Part shown: piece by piece, positions 33,056 to 46,720 of the stretch
How positions within the stretch are numbered: the first letter of the stretch is position 1
How the letters are laid out: every line of letters starts with the position of its first letter
Assembly (NCBI GenBank): GCA_973895155.1
Contig: OZ316898.1
Location: 8,804,001 to 8,868,000 of the forward strand
DNA from: Marsupella aquatica
Taxonomy: Eukaryota; Marchantiophyta
Reading direction: 5' to 3'
DNA length: 64,000 nucleotides
Position numbers and translations under genes: made by a program
The notes under the pieces: model-generated
Seen by the model: only the letters and a program-made list of their open reading frames with translations
Told to the model about the DNA's origin: nothing
The model's database searches: none

Positions 33056-35591
33056 GATGGGCTGATAGTGAAAACCCATTTTTTACCATTCACTTTTCAC
33101 TTGGCGCGCTCCGCTCACGGCGGATAACTATTTACCGCGTCCCTGAGCGCGGGGAGACACAGTGAAACTTGGACGGCGCCGGGAAGGAGGGAATGATGAA
33201 TGACAATGATTACGGTGTTATACTCGCCGGTAAATTTATAATTTGGGTCGGTCGCCGGCGAAGTTGCGGCTCTCGTAACGTGTCAAAAGCCAAGTTGTAC
33301 TATCACACGCAACTATTACGGGAATAACATAATATCCGAACAATTATTCTGTGGGAATGTTTCTGTCAAGAAGATGCTTGAATGGCTCACAACTTCTGAG
33401 CTGGAAACTCCAATGGACCGACACTTTTTGACCCCTCAAAATAGAGCGCATTTATACGCACGAAGTGTGCTACCTGGATAAACAAGTTACAATGGTACAT
33501 GGGGGATATTGTGGTCCATCAGAGAATCACATGGTGAACCGTGGGTGACCAAACATAATAATACAACTAGGGTGACTTTACAAGACTCCGGGTAATTGTG
33601 ACTTTTTCACCAAAGGTTACTTGTATAGGGTAATAAAGGCTTGGTCTTGGGTTATTAGTCTGTAACCCTGTGATCAGAAAGTGAAAAAATGTTGATCGGA
33701 GGTTGCCGAGAAATTTTTCTGAGCTTTGTGGGAACAGGTTTCAGACAATAACCCCAACCCAAGTTGTCATTATCATACATAATACCTGCTCAGTAAAAAG
33801 ATTACCGGGAACATTTTCTAGGCATAGGGTTATGGAAATGATGGCACCTAGTAGAAAAGGTTACACACTGGTAGCGTCCTGACAGGAATTACAGTAAAAC
33901 ATAGAACCACATTTAGGAAAAATATATTCCAAACAGAAAAATGTAAAAACACTCCATGAATAAAAAGCATCTTACCAGGAGACAATATCCCAAAGGCCAA
34001 AAACCCCATAAAAGGAGGCAAACACAGGAAAAAACTGGGAAAATCAAAGAGCCAACAAAACCAATGGCCACAAAACCCTAGAGTCCAAATGGCAAGAGAA
34101 CTAAGGCTTGCAAAGAAGGGATACCCTCCACTCAACTCCGCTCTCTTGGGGGTACTTGCCCTCGCCCTTGCCTGAGTTTGCTCCACACTACACCAACTCC
34201 AACTCCAGTTGATGCAATAATCTTTTGAAATAATCTTGCATAGAAATTAACTTCAATAAATGCAATGTATAAATGCAAATCTTTACTGAGGGAGCAAAAG
34301 CTAACGTTTGGAAATGATTGGATCATCTTTATAGGTAATCTAAAATTCTGGACAATATAAGTACTCCGCATAAACTGTTACTTGGGCCCACTGCTTGGCA
34401 TTTAGGATAAGGAGAAACCGTACCTGAATGGCTCTCTAGTTAAGCAAACTAGAGTCATTTCCATTCATTATAAGTTCATATTTAATCTGCGAGTGAATAA
34501 GAAGGCGCCAAGGGTCCCCAGGTCTTATAAAGCCACCCCACAAATTTTTGGCTCTTGAGTATTTTGGTTCTTTGGTCTTCTTGTGTTTTTCTCGTGCTTT
34601 TCCTCCTTCATTCGGTCATCTACCTTTGGTGTCCTGCCTCCTTCTTTGGCCCTTTTTGCTTTTAGACAGTGTTATATATACTTCATTAATTAATATGAAG
34701 TACAGCACGAGCAAGTGAAGGAAGGACATACATACAATGGCTTTCACGAGCAAAACATGGCTCAAAAGGTTGCTTGTGTCCTGAGATGCTGACCCAACAG
34801 CCAAAGGAAGATGGGGGAGAACATGTCACTCATTTCACTTCAGTCCAACAAAAAGTCTCAGCCAGCAGTAGTTGTAACAGGGCTGGTCTGCAGAGTGGGT
34901 ACTCCAAATTGCTATCCCCAGGTAAAATTCCAAGTGCAGTGTTGTTGTTGCACAGAAGTCAGCCAGTGCCCCCAGCTAAGTAAAATTGAGGTAATTGTGT
35001 TCTTGTATAGATAGGTTCTCGCAAAAAAAACTTTAAAAAACTTGGCACCCACCACAAAATGTGACATTTCAAAATTGGCGGGCTGGAAAAACATGCTGGC
35101 AGTTTCCCACCCCACGTGTGGAAGGCAAAATGCCATAGGAAATGGTGTCATTTCTTGATATTGGCCATAACACATGTGTTGGCTAGGTATGAGGGAGATA
35201 AAAAAGGAGGAAATTGAATGGCAAGCTGAGAAAGTCCCCAAAGATAAAATCACTTTCTGCAATTGAGTATTGCAAACCAAGTTACCACTACAGTAACTCA
35301 AAGCTTGCCAACAGCTGTCCCCTAGGCTCCAGGTGCTCATCCAACATTCTCCAACAGCTAGCTGGTCCCTTCTAATTCCATCCACCTTTCCATCTTCTTC
35401 GTCTGAACTTGAGTAGGGCATACAATTGATTTTGAATAGTTTTAAAAATCACATGAAGAGGAAAATCGTTTTCATTTCCACCTTGAATGAACCATTTGGC
35501 AGCTCTCCCGCCAAATGGGATCTAGCAATTCCGTCGGAGCATCTTGTCAATCCTTCAAGTGCACGAGGGCTGGCTTCATGTTCACACTAGC
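33056..35591. other. Intergenic DNA with one decayed TIR element
   Basis: Beyond the PEPC promoter no gene is supported. The frames at 33848-34186 (-) and 34912-35421 (-) have no family features. The only recognised structure is the TIR-bounded segment at 33570-34538. Confidence 0.55.
33570..34538. mobile_element. Decayed non-autonomous TIR element, same family as 48574-49771
   Basis: The left end GGGTGACTTTACAAGAC and the right end (34516-34538, complement GGGTGGCTTTATAAGAC) pair over 23 bases with five mismatches. The bases after the left end (TTGTGACTTTTTCACCAAAGG) match the same position in the element at 48574. Flanks are CTA and CAC, so no target duplication is kept. No transposase is seen inside. 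Confidence 0.5.
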
Positions 35592-36176
35592 TCAATACCC
35601 GTGCGTTGCACACAAGATGTCGTCACGGCCAAGATGTCATTGAGAACAAAAGAGGTCATGTCGGCCAAGAGGTTGTTGAGAAGAAAGATGTCGTGTTGCC
35701 CAAGATGTTGTTGAGAACAAAAGATGTCGTGTCGGCCAAAATGTCGGTGATAACAAAAGATGTCATGTCGACCAAGAGGTCGTTCAGAACAAAAGATGTC
35801 GTGTCGACCAAGATGTCATGTCGGCCATGAATTGGTTGAGAAAAAAAATGTCGTGTCGACCAAGAGATTGTTGAGAAAAATGTTGTATTGGCCAAGAGGT
35901 TGTTGAGAAAAATGATGTCGTGTCGGCCAAGATCTCATTGATAAAAAAGACGTCGTATCGGCCAATAAGTCATTGAGACAAAGGATGTCGTGTTGGCAAA
36001 GAAGTTGTTGAGAAAAAAATGTCATGTTGGCCAAGACGTTGTTGAGAGAAAAGAAGTTGTGTCGGGCAAGACATCACTGAGAAAAAAGATGTTGTGTCGG
36101 CCAAGACGTCATTGAGAAAACAGATGTCGTGTTGGCCAAGACATCGTTGAGGAAAAATACCCGTGCATTGCACAAA
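35592..36176. repeat. 36-bp minisatellite array
   Basis: About 15 degenerate units of consensus near GATGTCGTGTCGGCCAAGA...TTGAGAAAAAA follow one another with a 36-base period. Because 36 is a multiple of three, the minus strand stays open over several frames, so the apparent Asp-Thr-Thr-Ser-Phe-rich proteins there are by-products. The array begins and ends with the word AATACCCGTGC-GTT/ATT-GCAC. Confidence 0.85.
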
Positions 36177-36330
36177 AGATTTTGTGTCGCCCAAAATGTA
36201 AAAGATGTCATCATGTGAAAGATGGCGTTAAGAAAAAGTTGTCATTTTGCCAAACTAAGTTATTGTGAAGTAAATGATGTTATAAGTAAAAAGGTGTTGT
36301 TTCACCCAATATGTCCTTAATATGTGAAAG

Positions 36331-36880
36331 ATAGCTCAATACCCGTGCGTTGCACAAAATATGATGTTAAGAAAAAATATGTCATTTCGCCAAAGATGCT
36401 GTCAACAAAAAAGGTGTCATGTTGCCAAAGATTTTGTTAAGAAAAAATATATTGTGTTGCCAAAGATTTCGTTAAGGAAAAAGATGTCATGTTGCCAAAG
36501 ATGTCGTTAAGAAAAAAGATGTCATGTTGCCAAAGACGTCGTTAAGAAAAAAGATATCATGTTGCCAAAGATGTCGTTAATATGTGAAAGATGTTGTGAA
36601 GTAAGAAGATGTCATTAAGAACTATGATGTCGTGTTGCCAAAGGTGTTGTGAAGAAAAAATGTTCTTATGTGAAAAATGTCGTGAAATAAAAAGATGTTG
36701 ATACGCCAAAGATGTCTTTATGTCTAAGATGTCGTCAGGTAAAAGAAGATGTTTCACCAAAGATGTTATTAAGTATTTTTTGTTAAGTACAAAATGGTCG
36801 ATAAGTAAAGGATGTCGTTAGACAAAGATGCAAGTTGTGAAGTAAAAGATGTTCTTAAGTACAATTGAAAATATTGCTAG
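36331..36880. repeat. 35-bp minisatellite array
   Basis: A second, related array of units near GTTAAGAAAAAAGATGTCATG + TTGCCAAAGATGTC follows, becoming less regular toward 36880. It is again headed by the word CTCAATACCCGTGCGTTGCAC (about 36336-36355), as is the first array at 35592. Confidence 0.8.
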
Positions 36881-37924
36881 TAAACCATGTTAAGTTAAGT
36901 AAAAAAAATGTTAAGTTGTTGCCACTTTTTTGTCACCCCTTGCATCCTGAAGCCCCATTGATAACCCCAAAGTTTTTGTTACGTTATTAAGCTTTTTGCT
37001 GAAAGTTACCATCATTGGCTACTTACTTAAAACTTCTTACTTAAAGTCGCCGCAATAGCTTAATTGACGTTGTCTGCCCCGATGTCGAGACCCCCTAGGG
37101 TAACGGCGCTGCTTGGCTGACTTTTCAATGGCCCTTTCCCTGCACTTGCATATATCTTGGAACCTCATCAGTAACCCCAATTTTTTGGTTACTTTAAGCT
37201 TAGTTTGATTAAAGTTGACTGCGGCCGCTTTCTTGGCTTTGGCCGCCCCAACGCCAATTCCCCTTGAGGCAACGGCACGACTCAGCCCACTTTTCAACAA
37301 AACAATTTGCCTACCCCTTGCATGGAACCCCTTGGTAACCTCATCCAAGTTTACTCGGCTCCTTAGTCGTCAATACCATGCCCCCTTGGGATAGTGGTGT
37401 GGTTTGGAACACTTTCCAATATTGGAGGACCTGCCACCCCCAGACCAACTTTGGTCCAGATATTTTGGCCCCCACCCCATGCCTCTTCCTGGGGTAAACA
37501 AAGTGGCAAGACATAACAACAACTGAGGGGTTGTTGGGGAGTTGGAACCCGGGGCAAGATTGAGTTAGGGTTGGAGATGGGACTTTGGGGCCCCGGGTTT
37601 AAAACATTAATTTTTTGTTTTTAGCCAATGTGGCAAATGTCAGCCTCTCAAAGGTAGGAGATGCTAGGAGTATTCTTCCACAATTTTTCTTGAATTATAT
37701 CCTATTCGTCAGATATCCCTAGATTTACATACAACCGTTAGATTTTGGCAAATGAGGTCCATGATTTGGTGGGAGAGTGGCCAATGGTATGCAAAAAATC
37801 TAGCAAATGTTTGGCAAAAGTGGTGGAAAAAGTGGTGAACACATCTTGGGGAGGTAGAATTTGGCAAAAGCTTGCACCAAAAAAATACATTTATTGGATC
37901 GAGGCTAGGGCCAGGGTAGTCTCA
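36881..37924. other. Intergenic DNA, no gene supported
   Basis: Short open frames on the minus strand (37037-37348, 37363-37557) show no recognisable domain. I see no clear repeat here. Confidence 0.5.
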
Positions 37925-38016
37925 GGAGTTATCATGGCTTCCTCTTCACTCTCCCTCTTCTGGCCATTCCGGAGTTATCATGGCTTCCTCTTCACTCTCC
38001 CTCTTCTGGCCATTCA
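37925..38016 (+). repeat. 46-bp tandem duplication
   Basis: Two near-identical copies, 37925-37970 and 37971-38016, begin GGAGTTATCATGGCTTCC and end CTTCTGGCCATTC. Confidence 0.92.
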
Positions 38017-41000
38017 GTAGTTGTTGTTGCTTAAAAGTTCTCATTAAATGCCAGGAGCCCTTATGAGCTCACATAGGCTTGGAATAGAGAACTTTAAACT
38101 CCAAAGGGAAAGTTTCTCTTAAAAGTTGTACTCTGTTGGTACAATTGTACCTCTCTAGAGTACCTCTATCCCCTTTGTACCTTGTACCTGGGCTCCCAAG
38201 AGTAATGAGTTCATATGTCTGTACCTGAAAGTATAATAGTATCTGTCTTGTGCATCTTTGTGTACCTGGTTTGTGCACACCCTGCCCTGTACCAGGTTTT
38301 TTCACGTCCCTTCCCCCTGATTGGTTCCATATTTAAAGGTTTCAATTATTATCACCCAAAAGGACACTCTAAATTTGAATGACAACCACTCCATTTTTTG
38401 GCACAACTCTGTATTATAGTTTAGAAAGTTTAGAATACTTGTCACTTGTGGAGTCTAACAAAAAGGGAGGGTGACCAAAACATTGAAGCCAAGGGTGATG
38501 CAATAAGTCTAGAAACTCTTATGTAGGCTTTCTGTATTTCATTTTTCTGAGTTTCTCAAGAAATAGGTATCTGTCCTACCATGAAATCTTGGTACAGGCT
38601 AGTGTAATTGTTCTTCCTTGAATGATTTTAGACTCGTGGGAATCAATATCCACATACCATGCAACAAGGTCAAAGTTGATGTATGTAATGAAGTAATTCT
38701 ATCCATGTACCTACAAAGTAAAGACAAGAATATAAGAACAAGAAGAAAATGGGCCCACACAATCTACACCTCCAATAAAGACTCTGGTAAAGACGACAAG
38801 AGTGTTACCCTCAAGAAAATCACTATGTCAAAAAATATATACTATCATGGAAACCCCTAAATTCTCGCTCATTCACCCAAATGCAATTCATTCCATGTTA
38901 GTTTATTTCTAAGAACTTTCATGTGAATCTGTTTACTCTACCAATTATCTTCGAGTAATACTTACACCTCCGACTTGATGTGGTTGCGTTGACTTCAAGT
39001 AGCAATTTTTTACCAATCATCTGGTGTAACACCTTAACACCCCCAAGTCTTTCAAATAGAGGATTAGGATTCCGGTTAAAAGCAGCTGTAAAACCTAGCT
39101 TTGAAGGATTTCCTTTCTGTAACTCTGTTTATACCCTGTTAGGAATTTGACTTAACTTAGCCAGGTTGGTTAACCATAGTTAATTATACTTTTGATGAAG
39201 GGATAACTCTCCATGAAGGGATACCTCTTGTTTGTGTCCAATGAAACGTGCTGTGCATTGTGAATATGGAGCTTTTGTGTGAAAAGGGTTAGGCTCAAAA
39301 GCTATGGTGGCTTGTTTGTACTTTTCATGATTGTTCACAGTTGAGCTATTGGTGCAGCTGTGGTCGACGTAATTTGTATGGGGTGAACCACATATCTCTG
39401 AGTCAGGGCACATATGATCTATGTGTTGAATGATTTTGTGTGAAGATACTCACTGTCCATTTTAATCTAAGACACCCGAGTCCTTACCAAGTCTTTCACA
39501 ACGAAGTTTAGGGATCTTGTTTAAGGTACAGCAATAACACTGTCACTCATGGGCAGTTCCTGTGAGCCATAAGAGTATTTCCACTAGTGGGTGACTAATG
39601 CTCCCCAAACAATAGATATAGCAGTGAGTTAAAGGATTTGAGATGACAATGTGGCTATCAACAGTCCAAACCCCACCTAAAAGCTATTCTTCAAATTGCG
39701 GGTTTGTACATTCAATTTTTTTATTTGAATGGATTTGTATGTGTCGTGTGTTATTGATGAGAATGGAGACGTGCATAGTAGGCTGGTTTGCTAAATCTGG
39801 TAGTCATAGTTTGGATTTTAAAGTTGATCTCTAAACATTTAGAAATATGGATGTGGATATGGGTTACTTGGTGGGGGGGGGGGGGAGCGGAAGGAATTGC
39901 CAGAATTTCCCTCCATCTGGTTCATTTGGCAGTTTAGTGGGTGAAAAGATGCACGGTGGAGATGCTATGGCTCCTACCACACAACACCCTAACTTGCATC
40001 TGGGGCTTGCACTGCCCTGAGTCCCACCATGGTTGGCTGTTTTGGTGCAATCCTGGTATGAGATGTTCTGCCCAACACCACCATTTAAGGAGCCTGGAGT
40101 TAGATTCTCTAGCTTGTTAAACCTACATTAAGTGAATGTTCCCTGGTTTTCTTAGGCCAGGACATGTCCGTCTCAGTCCCCAAGACATGCTACCCGCTCT
40201 GGCCCAATTGACTTCAGTGTGTTCTGGGATTTTGCAGTGCCCAACAGTTGGCTGAAGTTTAATGTGAATGGTGAACTTAGGGGTGTTTACAAAATTGATA
40301 AACTCAAACTCCCAAAACAATAATCACAACTTTTGCCAAGGAACCATGATATTTGTCAAAACATAAACCAGGACTTTTTGCACTTTACCTTTCATTGCCC
40401 CTGGTCAATCCAATTTGAAATTAGGCAGGGCTTAACCACTGATATTATTCTTCATTATTGGCCTGGGTTGCTGTGTCACCTGGTACTTAATTAACTTGGT
40501 CAATAATACACAAGCCTTGCCCTCCCCTCTGCCTTGTACTCTTTTGAGCGTCTGGCTTCTTCAACATCAAAGCTATGGCTGACAGAGTCTTCAGTTGGTT
40601 GGTGTTCTGCCAAACGCGTCTTCCCTAGAGTCCTGGTTGCTGTTCCGGTAACCCTTGGTCCTGGCAGGGTCATGGCTGTTTTCCTAACAAAGTCCACAGA
40701 AATGTTAAAGCAAAGTTGGGTACTTTGCTTAACACAGTCATGGTTGGTGGAGTCTTGGGTACTGTTTTGGCAAACTTATGATTCACCACCAAGAATCATC
40801 CATATTGCTTCGAAGTTAGAGTTTATCAGTTTGTAAACAATCTCAAGTCACACTTCACATTCCGGGTGGTACCATGGATTAAGATTCCTTCCATGGATCG
40901 GGCATACCCAAAAGTTGAGGGTCCCAAAATCCAAACCAAAGTAGATCCTGCTAGAATAGGCACCATGCATTGGGGACTGGGACATTAAGGATACAGGGAT

Positions 41001-41104
41001 TGAGACAGGCAAGGTATAAGGGGCTGAGAAAACCCAGGGAAAACTGGGGAGCATTAACTTGACATGGTTTTAGTTTCCTTTAGGTGGGAGACTGAGTGAA
41101 CTTT
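38017..41104. other. Intergenic DNA, no gene supported
   Basis: There is no open frame above about 100 codons and no family signal. A homopolymer of 13 G lies at 39873-39885. Confidence 0.55.
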
Positions 41105-41315
41105 GTACTCGAAGCTTGGCCTGGAACTTTGGGTGGCACTGTTGGGGAGTGGGGGAGAGGGAGAGGGCCCTACTGAGTACAAGTTTGTACTCAATTGTAC
41201 TCAAAGCTTGGCCTGGAACTTTGGGTGGCACTGTTGGGGAGTGGGGGAAAGGGAGAGGGCCCAACTGAGTACAAGTTTGTACTCAATTGTACTCAAAGCT
41301 TGGCCTGGAACTTTG
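41105..41315 (+). repeat. 92-bp tandem repeat, 2.3 copies
   Basis: Copies start with GTACTC at 41105, 41197 and 41289, and share AAGCTTGGCCTGGAACTTTG. The first two differ by only a few bases and the third is cut short. Confidence 0.92.
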
Positions 41316-44300
41316 AATGTTAGGGATGTTACATCATACCTGACATCCCAACATTGTACGGTGAAAGCGTAGACCATGGCTCCTCCACACAATATTATGT
41401 CTGGAAACGTTGGAGGCCAGAGTCACCCTGAAGGTCCCCCATCCCTAGTAAAGCTACTACCACCACAACTTTTGGTCTAGCCATGTGGATTACATTATGT
41501 AGTGCTCACTCATCCTATCGATAATGGCACAATGTGATATCGAAGATCAAGTGATTCACGCAAGAGATTCTCGAGATAACAGTTTAAAATTCTCTGAAAA
41601 AGTGGGAGAGACTATGCATCCTGCACCTGAGAGAATATTAGGTGACCAATTCTCTAGCTACGCTTTAACAAGATTCGAGAGTTGTCAAGACGTCGTAACC
41701 ATGAGCTCATGCCCTCTTCTTCAGACCTTCAGGGTGCCTCTGACGTCCCTCATCTCTTCCATCTACGCTAGTTCTGAGAAGGTTCTCATTATGGATAAGA
41801 TTTCCAGTAATTTGGTCAGGATGCTAAGAGGCTTCCTCGGAGCTAGATGATACGCTGCCATTTGCCCGTATCGGATGAGAGCATATTTTCACGGACTACC
41901 GAACTGGACTGGTAGTGAGTCACTTGAAATTAAGTGGTCATAGAAAATGGCGAAATTGTCAAAATCACCTGCAGTTGGTTTCGAAGCTTTCTGGGTTCCT
42001 GTTGCATGAGTTTCTGCCTTAAAAAATCTGTTTGCAAACCCATCAGTCTTGTTATTTACATTACTAGCCCCTACCCTGAAACCGAGGTGGACCTGTAGAG
42101 TCTCCTCATGAACCTCCCACAAACTGGCATGGGTATCATGATAATACACCATAATTATCATTCTGCAAAGATCTACTCGAGATTGAATTTGCCAGCTTGT
42201 AGATGCACGAGTCTTATTTCTGAAATTCCTACTTAAGTGTGGCCGATCTGTCTAGAAACTAGACTAAAACTCGCCCTGAAAGCTGTTTCTTTCAATGCAA
42301 TTGAATGAAATGTTGCGAAGCAAACAAATAAAATTACCCTCAGAGAATTCTGTTTGTAGTGCATTCACAGGTAGAGAGATGATTGGAAACTTTTTAATAA
42401 ATTGGAATACTGCTTGGAGATCGCGGAAGTTAAATGGAAGGCCTGGGAAATGAAATTCTCATGAACACAATGTAATACTGCAGATATGGAATGGTTTCGC
42501 GGAAACAAATGTAATTCTTAGAAATCGTTCTAGTAAAAAGTGTATGACCAGGATTTGCGGTAAACTTCAACACTACTGTAGAAGTGTAGATGTTTCGATC
42601 ATGGGCAATCATTAAAAATAACAAAAGTTAGGATCGAGTTCATATGTTCATACGTAGTGACCGAGGTATTGTGAAGTAGTGCATGTGTTACGGTGATTAG
42701 TCCTTTATATCTTCGGCTTCTTATTATCTGGGTCTTCTTATCCACTCCCCGATCTACTCGCGGAGGACTGTTGAATCTGGTGTTGAATGGCACGGCGGAA
42801 GTCGCGGCCCCGGTCGCGGCATTGAAGCCTCCAATAGCGCGATTATAGAAACGCAAGGTGCACAGAAGGATCAGAAACGAATAGTGGATTGGATTGGCGC
42901 ACAGACAGCAACCTGTAACTGTTTCAACCTGATGTGCGCTGAACTTAAGGAAGGGGAACACAATAATTGCTCACCGAATCACCAATAATGGCTTTCTCGC
43001 CCGGAGCAGAATTATCAGCAGAGCCGCGGCGGTGAACCGTTACATTCAACGGTTTGCTCACAGTCGCGGTTCAGAGGCTTTGAAAAAGCAATTTACTGTA
43101 CGCGCGTGCTTAACGACAAAATTATGGAGCCTGAGCGTAAACTTACGACACAATCATGTTCATGGTTGATGTCGCTCGATCAGGTTATGGCGCGAAGGCA
43201 TATGCACCTGTTAAAGGCGAAAGATTTACGGCATTCAGATTGTCTACCTCTGAGTGCTTTTGTTGTCTTTCCATGAACAAATTGACCAGACATATAAGTA
43301 CGAGCGGAAACAAAAGTGGTTGCCAGAGCATATCCTGGTAGTCGACACAGGAGCACAACAACGTCAGAGAGTCCAGACGTCCACACTCCAGTTCAATCTC
43401 AGAGAGGTAAGGTACTTGACGACGGATAATCGTACACCCCAAGTACTCATAGGGTCCAATAAGGTACAAAAAATGATACGGTATGTGCAGACACGTACTT
43501 GAAATCTTCCGAGTGCCATACTTTTGTCTCAGTACGGGAGTCAGGAGTTCATACTTCATAGCCACGGAGAAAATGGCATGTACAATCTGCTGTACCCTTA
43601 CAGTACTTGTGGTGGAACGACTTTGCGGGTGCTTCGCTCAAAGACATGGTAATCATTTTCCATTGTTTCGCATTGGACATTGTCGCAGCATCTGGCGGGT
43701 GTTTCTCTGGGCAAGAATTTGCCGGCAGACCAGTGAACTGCTCAGGCTCTGAGCCATTCTGGAGCAACATGTGAAATGCACTCATGAAAACCTCGTGAGT
43801 TCCCTGCTTTTCCGTGGTACAGTAATACACCGTCCTATATTCAGAGAAGTTCACCAGATACCAGTGGTATTCACGAAAAATGCCGTTGACTGGTCAGACG
43901 GTATTTCTGATGACCGGGGGCATTAATTTACAATTCACTATAACAGTCTCTCTGGCAAATTCTCTGGCTGCATGCAATTCAACTTCACCAAATGATTAAC
44001 TCTACAACAGCGTATTTCAGTACCTCGGTATTATCAAATGTGCATTAGTATATGGTGCTTTGATACACTGAAATCAAGATCACATTCAGCCAGAAAGAAT
44101 AAGTTGTAGGCACTGCCTTCTGCTAGCTTTGGAGCTGCCAATTGAATCCCCTGTTAGTCACATCGTTCAGTTTTAGGTCTCCCATGGAAGCCGACAGTGC
44201 TGAGCAGTCGCCCTCGATCTTTAAATTCTTCGCGTTGCTCATTACAAGTCAAATTTCAGTCCCTAATTCCAGTCTAGAAAAGTAAGAGCAAATTGATGGT

Positions 44301-46720
44301 AGAAAGCCCCATCGTATCTGCACAGACAAGGCATAGCTGAGACCGAGTAGTCAGGGACCTTCGTGCCTCTAAATCAAACGTCGTCTTTTGTTGCTAATCA
44401 GCAGAATGATTTTTGGATACCATGCGCACATTATTATTTTTGGAATGACTTGATAAGCCGAAACAATAATGTTAACTAATGTTCGCCGACATTTCTAATG
44501 GCACTAAAACATATTCTCGACTTCCTAAAATCGAGAATGACATCAGTCGATGAGTTGTAGGCCTACACCTGTCGACAAAAACACCAAGATATTATTAATG
44601 ATAAAAAAATATTGTGATGCTCTAAAGTCAGGTCCAGGGCAGGTTGATGCTTTTTATCATAACAATGCCTATTTCGAAGAATCTTCGTCACCAGAATTCC
44701 CCTGGAATGTGTGAGAGGGATCAAATAAGAAATTCGTTCCATCAGTTGCACAAGGCTCAATTTACTAGGTCGGTATACGATAGAAGCCAAACATATCAAA
44801 CATGCTAAAGACATTATCATTCCCAGGTTAATAAGGAAGAATTAAATGTCCATCATGGTGACGACTTTTGAAGAGACACAAATTGATATACCCCAAGTGA
44901 GGCAGTACTTGGAACAATTAAACAAAACATTATTGCTCTGCAGCATCATTCGATTCGAGAGAAGGATAGCTTACTAGAACCAGCCGAATGGATATATGTT
45001 CCAGACAAGTCCTACTAAAGAATGATTGTTCAGGAAAGAATTATCTGCCCCTGACTCTTCTCGACCATGCTAAGTTTTAGTTTGTTCGTCAGGACTGGTC
45101 GCAAAGTAATACTGTAGTTAGTCGAAGATGTCCCCAAGCAGTCGAGGACGAAGATTCTGACATATTTCTCGACCTATAATCCGGGCTGCCCACGATAGAT
45201 GCTCTTTTGTACAGCATGAAAAGTTATAGGCAACAAAGATTCCGACGTGTTAAGGAAAGTATGCAGTCTCTTGTTTTTTTTGCCTCGAAAAAACCAATTG
45301 AATTTCATTCAAAAAGCCAACACACAATGGGGGTGGCCCACAAAGGGGGTCGGCACCCAGGTGGACCCGGAGGTCATTAAGCCACACAAGCCGGGGGTGC
45401 AGTCTCTTGTTTTGAGATACAATCTTTGCTAGTTCATCATAAATACTTTACTTTCTTTGCCTTCTCCAAACGGAGTCCTTACTGCTGCATCTAATTCTGT
45501 ATGACAAGACTGCTGAGGCCCAAGATGTCGACCTCGATCTCCGGGAAGGTTGCCCAATGCCTATTTAGTCTGCAAGATCTGATTAGCAAGTATTCCTCCT
45601 CTTTGATCTTGAACGGGAATGGTGACTTATCAATTCGTTTCCGAAATTTTGGATGGTTCCAAACATCTTTCATGGAAAGTGTAACTCGCAGTCTGCTACT
45701 AGAACCAAAACTCTAACAGGAAAATGGCCTTGACAAGTGCTTGGCGTGACGTTGCAATTAAGCCATGATAACGAACGAACCGCAAACGCTGATAGCTATT
45801 TATCTTGTAATTCACAATGAAGCGGAACAAGGAAAATGACAGAGTGCGACACATGAGTCCTTCCACGTTAGCAACAGACAGAGTGATCGAAACTGATTCG
45901 AAGTGTCCACGTTGCACCACATATAAAAACCAAAAGAAATAACACCCAGAAGCAAACCGTCAATGTTGCCAGCATGAAAATAATTAGGTCAATGGAATGA
46001 GAAACCGGGACATACACAACGAGGGGACGCCTCGTGTTACAACGTCCAAATCTTCAAATTTCGAAGTCAGGCGGCACCATGGCGGCTTGAGCAATGCACC
46101 TCTCAGAAACATACGGCACTACAGTACATTACGTACAAACGTTACCCTCCACGTGCTTTTGATTGTGGCTGGGCACTCAACGAACATCATGCGCATTTTT
46201 GTTGACCAAGTTCTGAGCGCAGGCGCAGCGTACCTACTTCCTTACTTTGCGACTCTTTCGATTATCTATAACAGACTGAACATAAGATTGGGACTGTGCA
46301 TGCGACATTCACCCACTCCAAGGCAGGAGACTGATGATGGAGATTCGAGGCGATTGGAAGTCCAGGCTGGATGACTTTTTTTTCCTTCTTCTCTCGAACG
46401 GTACTTCAATCCTGTCTGGATGGACTCCAAGGGCGAAATCTAGGGCCTGTCAGCCTCTGCAATCTACCGCTATGTCGTGGTGGTTTCAACTTTCTCGGTA
46501 TGATCTTGCCTCGACTGGCTCAGCAGCTCCTCTGCTGCTCTGCGCTTCGTACAATAATCTAAGTGTAAAGGGCTTCAAGAACTTTTACTGGCAACGAGCA
46601 ACTCACGGCCTATAACTGTGGCATGCACTTCTTCTCGATTTCGGAGAAATGCTTTCGAATTCCGATTCATCTATCAGTCCGCTCATGGCAACAAGGGGTC
46701 AACCAATACGTCTACTTTGC
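41316..46720. other. Intergenic DNA, no gene supported
   Basis: Frames such as 41524-41850 (+), 42599-42961 (-), 43185-43565 (-) and 45997-46374 (+) show no domain I recognise and no convincing splice-linked extension. A GC-richer patch at about 42740-43100 includes a small stem-loop (AACCGTT...AACGGTT, about 43035-43054). The segment 41889-42161 is a copy of a dispersed repeat. Confidence 0.5.
41889..42161 (-). repeat. Diverged dispersed repeat, copy A
   Basis: On the minus strand this stretch and 47065-47274 both encode LWE(V/I)HEETLQV, preceded by a similar MYY/YYH word. DNA similarity is visible over about 35 bases (42090-42122 against 47164-47196) and fades outward. It is probably a remnant of a repeated element, perhaps once coding. 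I do not recognise the protein. Confidence 0.4.

Noticed and set aside
35656-36194. Minus-strand proteins rich in Asp-Thr-Thr-Ser-Phe
   Set aside because: They arise because the minisatellite period (36 bp) is a multiple of three; units vary and have no start or splice context.
46141-46260. Retropepsin-like stretch (HVLLIVAGHSTNIMRIFVDQ)
   Set aside because: It loosely resembles gypsy protease context but lacks Asp-Ser/Thr-Gly and any neighbouring gag or RT sequence.
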